A stretch of DNA of 14,677 nt from Chitinophagales bacterium (lineage in GTDB: Bacteria; Bacteroidota; Bacteroidia; Chitinophagales; Saprospiraceae): contig JAAFHO010000064.1 in assembly GCA_013297575.1 (NCBI GenBank), positions 1 to 14,677 of the forward strand. The letters run 5' to 3'. Shown piece by piece: positions 8,727-14,677 of this stretch. Within the stretch, counting starts at the first letter, position 1. Each line of letters opens with the position of its first letter. Below the pieces are notes generated by a model that did no database searches, had not been told where the DNA came from, and worked only from the letters and a program-made list of their open reading frames with translations. Both the position numbers and the translations under genes were made by a program.

Positions 8727-8734
8727 TATCTTTG
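8727..8734 (+). promoter_or_regulatory. Bacteroidota -7 box (TATCTTTG) for pabB
   Basis: TATCTTTG is an exact TAnnTTTG match, 25 bp upstream of the pabB TTG start, giving a leader of about 20 nt. A TTTA at 8702-8705, 21 bp upstream, is a weak -33 candidate and lies inside the right arm of the inverted-repeat element. Confidence 0.65.
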
Positions 8735-8759
8735 TGCCAAAATTTGTCACAGATTTACC

Positions 8760-10040
8760 TTGCAGCCTAATTATATAACCTCAATTCCCGTTCATTTTAA
8801 ATCGCATTTGCTCGCTTGGGCCAACCAGTGGGCAAGTGCGGTTTATTTGGACAATAATGATTATCCATCCTTGGGACTTAGTTCGTGGGATGTATTAGTG
8901 GCTGTTTCTAATAGCGATCATGGTCTTGTGTGCAATGCCGGAAATGCTTTTGACCAACTGGAAGATTTATACCATAAAAATCCGAAACAATGGCTATTTG
9001 GTTATTTCGGATATGACCTAAAAAACGAGGTCGAAAACCTATATTCCAATCATTTTGACGGAATTGGCTGGCCTGATATGTTCTTTTTTGTTCCAGAAAT
9101 GGTGATTGGCATACGCAATGGACAAGTGGAAATATATGCCGCCAATCCTATATCTATCCTCGACGAAATTATGGCTGTTGCAATAACGCCACCTTTTATT
9201 CCCGACCACACTATCACATTACTTCCCCGTTTATCCAAACAAGATTATCTCGATGCGGTGCAAGCCATTCGGCAACATATTTTGGAAGGTGATATTTATG
9301 AAATGAATTTTTGCCAAGAATTTTATGCCGAAAACGTTGTAATCGAGCCTGTTGGTACATTTTTACGCCTAAATACCTTGTCGCGTGCTCCTTTTGCGAC
9401 CTACCTGAAACACGACGGACGCACCTTGATGTGCAGCAGTCCTGAACGTTTTTTGCGCAAAGAAGGTACGCGGCTCGTCACCCAACCCATCAAAGGTACG
9501 CGGCGGCGGAGCGCTCATTTGGAAGAAGACGCACAAATCAAGGCCGAACTATCTAGCAGCGAAAAAGACCGCTCCGAAAACGTGATGATCGTCGATTTGG
9601 TGCGCAACGACCTAGCCCACCATTGCCTGCCGGGTACCATTAAAGTGGAGGAACTGTTCGGTATTTATTCGTTCCCAACGGTACACCAAATGATTTCTAC
9701 CGTAAGTGGCCAATTGCCCGAAGGCGATAACGGCCTAAAAGCCATTCGCGATGCTTTTCCAATGGGGAGCATGACGGGTGCGCCCAAAGTGATGTCGATG
9801 GAACTGATTGAACGTTACGAGCGGACACGCAGAGGGTTATTCTCCGGCGCAGTCGGCTACTTTGATCCAAATGGCGATTTTGATTTCAATGTGGTGATCC
9901 GCAGCCTGCAATACCATACCGAAAGCCAATATTTATCGTGTATTGCTGGCGGTGCTATTGTATATGACTCGGTGCCAGAAATGGAATACGAGGAGTGTTT
10001 GATAAAGACGGCGGCGGTGCGAAAGTGCTTGGAGGGATAG
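8760..10040 (+). CDS. pabB: Aminodeoxychorismate synthase component I
   Basis: This chorismate-binding enzyme converts chorismate plus ammonia to 4-amino-4-deoxychorismate, the precursor of p-aminobenzoate and folate, normally with a PabA glutaminase partner (not in this window). The 426-aa product has the chorismate-binding domain over roughly residues 165-424. Diagnostic motifs are QPIKGTRRRS, VDLVRNDLAHHC, VHQMISTVSG and FPMGSMTGAPKVMSMELIE. The lysine of PIKGT (K245) marks PabB; anthranilate synthase TrpE has PIAGT there. The start must be the TTG at 8760. Upstream in frame there is no ATG or GTG before the stop at 8721, and the residues after the TTG (QPNYITSIPVHF) look like the normal N-terminus. 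The TATCTTTG box just upstream also fits this start. An isochorismate synthase is unlikely given the lysine. Confidence 0.92.
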   Translation: MQPNYITSIPVHFKSHLLAWANQWASAVYLDNNDYPSLGLSSWDVLVAVSNSDHGLVCNAGNAFDQLEDLYHKNPKQWLFGYFGYDLKNEVENLYSNHFDGIGWPDMFFFVPEMVIGIRNGQVEIYAANPISILDEIMAVAITPPFIPDHTITLLPRLSKQDYLDAVQAIRQHILEGDIYEMNFCQEFYAENVVIEPVGTFLRLNTLSRAPFATYLKHDGRTLMCSSPERFLRKEGTRLVTQPIKGTRRRSAHLEEDAQIKAELSSSEKDRSENVMIVDLVRNDLAHHCLPGTIKVEELFGIYSFPTVHQMISTVSGQLPEGDNGLKAIRDAFPMGSMTGAPKVMSMELIERYERTRRGLFSGAVGYFDPNGDFDFNVVIRSLQYHTESQYLSCIAGGAIVYDSVPEMEYEECLIKTAAVRKCLEG

Positions 10041-10144
10041 CAATCCGAGGCCACCGAAAAGAGAATAGCGGCGATTTTTGAATTACTTTCCAACTAAAAC
10101 TAGATTATTCCGTTGAAAGAGACGGAGAAACACGCTGCGTGTCG

Positions 10145-10152
10145 CAACTTTG
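10145..10152 (+). promoter_or_regulatory. Probable -7 box (CAACTTTG) for the TonB-dependent receptor
   Basis: CAACTTTG followed by CGCC matches TAnnTTTG at seven of eight positions and has the GC-rich flank often seen after such boxes. It is 46 bp upstream of the ATG at 10199. This supports that start over the in-frame GTG at 10139, which would lie upstream of the box. No clear -33 TTTG is visible. Confidence 0.5.
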
Positions 10153-10198
10153 CGCCAGAATTCTATCCAACAAATATCACACTATGTACTTTTTATTT

Positions 10199-12895
10199 AT
10201 GAAGCGTTTATACTTAATTTTATGCTTATTAGCCGTCCAAGTCGCTATTTTTGCTCAAAAAACAAGCCTTAGAGGCCAAATTTTGGACAAAAGCAACCAA
10301 GAAGTAGTCATTGGAGCCACTATTATCGCCCAATTAGGGGGTAAAGCCATCAGTGACGTGAGTGGCAATTTTTCCATTTTGGCCACTGCAGGCGAATCCA
10401 TTACCATTGCTAGTTTGGGGTACGAAACCCAAACCGTCGCTGCGGCACAGGGTATGGTCGTCCAACTCATTCCCACCTCTTCTACTTTGGATGCGGTGGT
10501 GGTGGTGGGTACGCGCAACCCATCTCGCACGGTGCTCAATACGCCTGTTCCGGTGGATGTGATTGCGCTTTCGAGTATACAACGCACGCTGCCACAGAAC
10601 GATCTGAACCAAATGCTGACTTATTTGGCACCGTCATTCCAGTCGAACCGCCAATCCTCCTCCGATGGGACGGAACACATTGACCCCGCCTCCTTGCGTG
10701 GTATGGGGCCCGACCAAACATTGGTATTGATCAATGGCAAACGCCGCCACACCACTTCGTTGTTGAATAACCAAGGTACATTTGGCAATGGCTCGGTGGG
10801 TACGGATCTGAATGCAATTCCTACTTCCGCCATTGAGCGAGTAGAGGTATTGCGCGATGGTGCATCTGCTCAATATGGCTCCGATGCGATTGCGGGCGTT
10901 GTAAATCTTATCTTAAAAACCAAGGCCGATGGACTTAGTTTGACCGCCACTGGTGGTATTACCCAGCGCGGTGATGGTGCTTTGACGCGTTTGTCGGGCA
11001 ATTACGGTTTGCCTTTGGGCAAAAACGGTGGTTCACTCAATATTTCCGCAGACACTTATGTGCGTGGTTCTACCAGTCGCACTCAACACCATGACCTGAT
11101 TATATTTGACCAATCGGCACAAGGCAATTACTTTGCTTATCCTTTTGCAGATTCAACAGCAGCGGTGGCTTATGATGATAGCGTACTTGTTGCCAATGGC
11201 CTCAACCGCGATGATTTTAATTTTCAGGTGGGCGATGCAAAAATCAATAATTTGAGCACTTTTGCCAACTTATTATTGCCATTTAGTAATGGTAAAGGCG
11301 ATTTTTATGCTTTTGCGGGTTATAATGCGCGCCAAGGCAAGGGTTTTGGTTTCCGCCGCTTGCCGAGTGATGGTGCTAAAATGGTATTTAGTAAATTCCC
11401 TCATGGTTTCCAGCCGAGTACGGGTTCTAATATTTCAGACATATCGCTTGCTACAGGTATTCGTTATGATTTGGGGCAGTGGAAAGCCGATTTTAGTAAT
11501 ACATTTGGTAGTAATAATTTCCAATATTCAGTACACAATACGGTGAATGCTTCTTTGCAAGATAAAACCCCTACTGCATTTGATGCAGGCGGTCATACTT
11601 TTACGCAAAACACGATCAATGCCGATATTTCGCGTTATTTTGAAAATGCCTTGAGCGGTCTCAATCTTGCATTTGGAGGAGAATATCGCTTGGAAAACTA
11701 TAGGATCAACGCAGGTGAGACGGCTAGTTGGCGCAATTATGGATTGGTCACCAATCCCGATAATTCTGTTACTGATACGCTTGGTTTGGCGGGTGGTGCG
11801 CAGTCTTTTCCTGGTTTTTCTCCGTATAATGTTGTAAATAAGTACCGTAGCAATGTGTCTTTGTATGCGGATAGTGAATTGGACATTACCAAATTTTGGA
11901 CCCTGAGCGGCGCAGGTCGTTTTGAAAGTTATTCGGATTTTGGCAATACCTTCAATTACAAATTAGCGACATTGATCCATCCTGTTCCGATGTTGGGTAT
12001 TCGTGGTGCGGTGAGTACGGGTTTCCGTGCGCCGTCGTTGCACCAGCAGTATTTTAGTTATGTATCCACTACTATTTTGAGTGATGGCCGTTTGGGGCAA
12101 TCGGGTTTTTTCCAGAATCAATCAGAATTAGCCATTTCTTTGGGTATTCCTAAGTTAAAACAGGAGACTTCTCAAAATTTGAGTGCTGGCCTTACTTTGA
12201 AGCCAAGTAGCCATTTTAATATCTCGGTGGATGCTTACCAAATTAAAGTAAAAGATCGTATTGTGCTCACAGGTTTGTTTGGTTACGATCCTTATGGTTC
12301 ACCGGACTCGGCGGTACAGTCGTTATTTTTGCCTTTTGGTGCCGATGGTGGTCGGTTTTTCACCAATGCGATCAACACAACCACCCAGGGGATTGATATT
12401 GTGGCGGCGTACCGTGTTGCTTTTAATAAAAGTAAATTGGATATCACGGGATTGGCCAATTTTAACCAAACCTCCGTGGATGGCGATTTGAATATCCCTG
12501 CTAAATTGCGCGGACAGGAGGATGTTTTCTTTTCTCCCGCAGAACGCGGTTTGATCGAACGCGTAAATCCACGCCAGAAATTTAACCTTACCTTGAACTA
12601 TACGCAGGGTAAATTTGTGGCATTCTTGAGCAATGTGTATTTTGGCACATCGTACCGCAATGGTTTCCCGTTTGGTGTAGAGCAAACCTTCTCCGGTAAA
12701 ATGGTCACGGATGCGTCTTTGACGTACCAAATCACCAAGCAATTATCCATTACAATGGGTGGCAATAATATATTTGGCATACTTCCGGATCAACAGGCTT
12801 ACCTGAACTCTTATTTTAAAGTATTCAAATATGCGCCGGTGCAAATGGGCATGAACGGTGGTTTTTATTTCTTACGTTTGAATTATAAGGGATAA
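10199..12895 (+). CDS. TonB-dependent outer-membrane receptor
   Basis: This is an outer-membrane beta-barrel transporter that takes up a ligand using TonB/ExbBD energy. From the chosen ATG it is 898 aa. It has a signal peptide (MKRLYLILCLLAVQVAIFA, cleavage before Q20), a carboxypeptidase-regulatory-like domain at about residues 23-95 (LRGQILDKSNQEVVIGATI, ISDVSGNFSI, ITIASLGYETQ), a plug at about 98-240 (LRGMGPDQTLVLINGKRRH, IERVEVLRDGASAQYGSDA, IAGVVNLILK), then the barrel, ending in GGFYFLRLNYKG. The open frame extends to a GTG at 10139, but those 20 extra residues precede the signal peptide. No SusD-like lipoprotein follows and the length is below a typical SusC, so it is better seen as a siderophore- or metal-type receptor than a glycan importer. 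The ligand is unknown. It ends with tandem stops TAA TAG, then a hairpin. Confidence 0.93.
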   Translation: MKRLYLILCLLAVQVAIFAQKTSLRGQILDKSNQEVVIGATIIAQLGGKAISDVSGNFSILATAGESITIASLGYETQTVAAAQGMVVQLIPTSSTLDAVVVVGTRNPSRTVLNTPVPVDVIALSSIQRTLPQNDLNQMLTYLAPSFQSNRQSSSDGTEHIDPASLRGMGPDQTLVLINGKRRHTTSLLNNQGTFGNGSVGTDLNAIPTSAIERVEVLRDGASAQYGSDAIAGVVNLILKTKADGLSLTATGGITQRGDGALTRLSGNYGLPLGKNGGSLNISADTYVRGSTSRTQHHDLIIFDQSAQGNYFAYPFADSTAAVAYDDSVLVANGLNRDDFNFQVGDAKINNLSTFANLLLPFSNGKGDFYAFAGYNARQGKGFGFRRLPSDGAKMVFSKFPHGFQPSTGSNISDISLATGIRYDLGQWKADFSNTFGSNNFQYSVHNTVNASLQDKTPTAFDAGGHTFTQNTINADISRYFENALSGLNLAFGGEYRLENYRINAGETASWRNYGLVTNPDNSVTDTLGLAGGAQSFPGFSPYNVVNKYRSNVSLYADSELDITKFWTLSGAGRFESYSDFGNTFNYKLATLIHPVPMLGIRGAVSTGFRAPSLHQQYFSYVSTTILSDGRLGQSGFFQNQSELAISLGIPKLKQETSQNLSAGLTLKPSSHFNISVDAYQIKVKDRIVLTGLFGYDPYGSPDSAVQSLFLPFGADGGRFFTNAINTTTQGIDIVAAYRVAFNKSKLDITGLANFNQTSVDGDLNIPAKLRGQEDVFFSPAERGLIERVNPRQKFNLTLNYTQGKFVAFLSNVYFGTSYRNGFPFGVEQTFSGKMVTDASLTYQITKQLSITMGGNNIFGILPDQQAYLNSYFKVFKYAPVQMGMNGGFYFLRLNYKG

Positions 12896-12917
12896 TAGAG
12901 CGATTGTTGGGCAATTA

Positions 12918-12953
12918 AAAGCGTCGGCGGGACTCAAGTCGCGCCGACGCTTT
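12918..12953. terminator. GC-rich hairpin terminator after the receptor gene
   Basis: A 12-bp stem (12918-12929 with 12942-12953) continues past a single G-G mismatch into GAC/GTC around a TCAA tetraloop. It begins 22 bp after the receptor's stop. The following T-tract is interrupted (TTTACATTTT), so it terminates less classically than the hairpin at 4759. It may also serve the remnant gene converging from the other strand. Confidence 0.75.
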
Positions 12954-12965
12954 ACATTTTAATAT

Positions 12966-13154
12966 CTATTTCAAGGTTTGCAATTTGCGGTAGCAACCCA
13001 CCGTAAACAAGGCGTACCCCAATCAGTTTACGGAAATAGTATAGTTTTTGACCTCGGATAATAGCGTATTGCGCAATACCATGGATAAAACAAGGGTGGC
13101 TGCGCCGATAATGATGAGTAGATTGAGGATTTTGCTGTGCGTAGATGCTTTTAT
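12966..13154 (-). pseudogene. Decayed small two-helix membrane protein gene
   Basis: Read on the minus strand, a 62-codon frame gives IKASTHSKILNLL, a hydrophobic helix (LLIIIGAATLVLSMVL), RNTLLSEVKNYTISVN, a TGA stop at 13025-13023, then LGYALFTVGCYRKLQTLK and a TAG. The part after the TGA stays in frame and reads as a second short helix ending in a basic tail, as expected for an intact 62-residue protein. Two single G-to-A changes explain the damage: the start codon position reads ATA (13154-13152) instead of ATG, and the stop TGA could derive from TGG. The frame is open upstream to 13193 but has no ATG, GTG or TTG. I do not recognise the family. Alternatives are a sequencing error, a non-canonical start, or chance, though the membrane-helix pattern on both sides of the stop argues against chance. 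Confidence 0.5.
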
Positions 13155-13246
13155 TTGTTTATAGTGAGGATTAAGGAATGAATAAATAATAATTTATCAC
13201 TTTGGGCTGATTCCGTTTGGCGGGTTTAGAGGGCTATTTTTTCAAA

Positions 13247-14236
13247 TTAATTAGTCCAGGATAACTGGGTTTTACCAGACCAAACTGGTTTAAGTTGGAT
13301 TTTTCTTTTTTTGCGGACATATCGCTCATTTCCGTCTGCTGTCATCTCTAACTCCCGAATCCAAACGAAAGTGCTGTCTCCAGGTTCAAGCGTTTTGGAA
13401 TAAAACAAGTCTTCTTCAAAGTCGAATCTGGAACAATAAATCCCAGGTATTAAATGATGCCAACGCCCTTTTTTCAAGGTAAAAACTCGAAAAGTAGTGA
13501 AACGGCTTGTGTACCACCCAGGAATCAAAGAAATTTCATCTGCACCATCGCCGTCCAAATCACCTTCATTCCGAGGTACACCCCAAATACAATTCTCCAC
13601 AAAAAGTACCGGAATTTTTTTGTCCGAAAAACGAATAGTACTCCACGAATGTAGTTCCGGGGTTGGGCTTTCGAGCCGAAGCCACATTTTTTCAGGGATA
13701 CTGTCACCATTATAATCCCCTTTCTCGTAAATCTGGTCAGACTCAACCACCTGCTTTTCAAGATTTTCGTCCGTCGTTTCATCGCCCTCGTTGCTGATTT
13801 GATACTGTTGAAGGGTTGAATTCCATTCAAAATTGAGATAGGCTTGATAGATTACAGGCTTGTTTTTTTGAAAAACCGTTTTCAGAAAAAAGCAATAGAC
13901 CTTGCTTGAATCTTTTATCCCAAATCTCCATTCAATGGAATCAATACGCTGCTGAAAATCGGGACTTCCTACTAAGATGGCTTTCGTCTTTTGGACACAA
14001 ACTTCCTTATTCAAGTCGAATTGACCATAAAAAGACACTTTTTCAGCATACAAAAATTGCAAGCTATCGACCTTACCAATAGCATGGTAATCATTCCATT
14101 TCAGTAATAAATCGCTGAGCAATTGCGGGCGGGTTTGTGCGGGTTTAGGAAGGGGTACTTGATTTTCTTTTGCTTGGTTTGGGTTGGAGTTACAAGCAAA
14201 AAGCATAATGGAGCAATAAAGGAGCAACAATTTCAT
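13247..14236 (-). CDS. Putative lipoprotein with NTF2-like region and two Asp-rich calcium-loop-like motifs
   Basis: The product is 329 aa and its function is unknown. The N-terminus (MKLLLLYCSIMLFAC) is a lipoprotein signal with the lipobox cysteine at residue 15, followed by a flexible Pro/Gln-rich linker. Residues ~38-155 (LLLKWNDYHAIGKVDSLQFLYAEKV, a mixed alpha/beta stretch with YQAYLNFEWNSTLQQYQISNEG) resemble NTF2/SnoaL-like domains seen in Bacteroidota lipoproteins; this is inferred from the pattern only. Residues ~173-183 (GDYNGDSIPEK) and ~225-234 (GDLDGDGADE) are DxDxDG-type loops as in FG-GAP, VCBS or dockerin-like calcium sites. The rest is beta-rich (GWYTSRFTTFRVFTLKKGRWHHL). 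It is probably exported and anchored to a membrane. It is transcribed alone, away from the flanking repeat cluster; no exact TAnnTTTG box is visible upstream. Confidence 0.8.
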   Translation of the reverse strand: MKLLLLYCSIMLFACNSNPNQAKENQVPLPKPAQTRPQLLSDLLLKWNDYHAIGKVDSLQFLYAEKVSFYGQFDLNKEVCVQKTKAILVGSPDFQQRIDSIEWRFGIKDSSKVYCFFLKTVFQKNKPVIYQAYLNFEWNSTLQQYQISNEGDETTDENLEKQVVESDQIYEKGDYNGDSIPEKMWLRLESPTPELHSWSTIRFSDKKIPVLFVENCIWGVPRNEGDLDGDGADEISLIPGWYTSRFTTFRVFTLKKGRWHHLIPGIYCSRFDFEEDLFYSKTLEPGDSTFVWIRELEMTADGNERYVRKKRKIQLKPVWSGKTQLSWTN

Positions 14237-14324
14237 CGCAGACTATTTTCCACCAACAACGCCAGTATTGTGCCAACAATTGCATATAAATTGCTATTTT
14301 TTCAACCACATAATCTTCTTACTG

Positions 14325-14597
14325 GCCATACTAATGTCGTCAATTTAGCGATATAACAACCACGGAGTAGTTAAACTTGGATAACCCCGAATGCAATTCA
14401 GGTTTAGGAATGCGGCAATATTTTAATAACCATGAAGTGTTTGAATATCAACGTATTGTGCGCGTTTCATAACGTTCAACCCTTTCAGGGTTATTAAACA
14501 TACACTTGAACATCGAACCCCAAATTGCATTTGGGGCTACTCATGTTTGACCCTTATCAGGGTCAGGATTCGCCTAAGTTGACGACATTAGACTGGC
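14325..14597. repeat. 273-bp region bounded by a 24-bp inverted repeat
   Basis: The plus-strand segment 14325-14348 and the reverse complement of 14574-14597 match at 21 of 24 positions, with the core CTAATGTCGTCAA identical. The region between them carries no coding frame but holds the hairpin cluster at 14478-14565 and a degenerate hairpin near 14383-14404. It may be a non-autonomous mobile element, a deleted insertion-sequence remnant, or two copies of an intergenic repeat that inserted in opposite orientation. No target-site duplication is obvious. Confidence 0.6.
14478..14565. repeat. Cluster of three REP-like hairpins
   Basis: Three perfect short palindromes lie in a row: AACCCT/AGGGTT (14478-14492, 3-nt loop), CCCCAAAT/ATTTGGGG (14518-14536, 3-nt loop) and TGACCCT/AGGGTCA (14548-14565, 4-nt loop). 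A fourth, imperfect one (AACC..GAAT with ATTC.GGTT) lies at 14383-14404. Spacing of about 25 and 11 bp and the CCCT/AGGG cores are typical of REP-type intergenic repeats in Bacteroidota. In other genomes these can be mobilised by REP-associated tyrosine transposases, none of which is present here. Confidence 0.65.
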
Positions 14598-14677
14598 TAT
14601 ACCGACAGGCAAGCCGTGCAGTATTAGACAGTTACGCCCTCAAACCATACCGATATTATCAGCATCCTTCGCTTTAT

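Noticed and set aside
10139..10198. Upstream GTG start for the TonB-dependent receptor.
   Set aside because: It adds 20 residues before a standard signal peptide and lies upstream of the probable -7 promoter box at 10145.
10199..12895. SusC-type glycan importer.
   Set aside because: No SusD partner follows, and the length and layout fit a general TonB-dependent receptor better.
14543..14677. Open plus-strand frame from an ATG at 14543 running off the window (45 codons, including LDWLYRQASRAVLDSYALKP).
   Set aside because: It begins inside a REP-like hairpin and crosses the 24-bp inverted repeat, a second frame is also open there, and I recognise no family. It could be the edge of a gene or insertion sequence outside the window, but the evidence is too thin to annotate.

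Overview
The window most likely comes from a member of the Bacteroidota, probably a Saprospiraceae or Chitinophagales-like environmental lineage. The evidence is a full-length PorU sortase of the type IX secretion system (T9SS), a large exported protein with a T9SS type A sorting tail, a TonB-dependent receptor with an N-terminal carboxypeptidase-regulatory-like domain, the lack of clear Shine-Dalgarno sequences, and boxes of the TAnnTTTG type upstream of several genes. The assignment below phylum level is inference.

Layout, left to right. A SCO1/SenC thioredoxin-fold lipoprotein (82-705, +) is followed by PorU (856-4740, +). A shared hairpin terminator (4759-4788) separates PorU from a convergent T9SS-cargo protein (4795-7374, -) built from beta-propeller-like repeats, a Cna-B/SdrD-like module, a DUF7619-like domain and a sorting tail. 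A 349-bp gap holds that gene's promoter and a REP-like double hairpin. Two tandem paralogous small membrane proteins of unknown function follow (7724-8071 and 8170-8559, +). Next is a 158-bp element with 33-bp terminal inverted repeats (8564-8721), directly abutting a TATCTTTG promoter box and pabB (8760-10040, +, TTG start). An orphan TonB-dependent receptor (10199-12895, +) ends at a GC-rich hairpin. On the minus strand lie a small decayed two-helix membrane gene (12966-13154) and a lipoprotein with an NTF2-like part and two Asp-rich calcium-loop-like motifs (13247-14236, -). The last 440 bp hold no convincing gene. They contain a cluster of REP-like hairpins bracketed by a 24-bp inverted repeat.

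The genes do not form one pathway. The only functional link is PorU, which in characterised T9SS systems cleaves sorting tails and attaches cargo at the cell surface, beside a gene whose product carries such a tail. The rest is housekeeping (respiratory copper or thiol chaperone, folate precursor synthesis, outer-membrane uptake) mixed with small uncharacterised envelope proteins. I see no complete defence system, CRISPR array, tRNA, rRNA, transposase or phage gene. The least-explained parts are the intergenic structures and the broken small gene.
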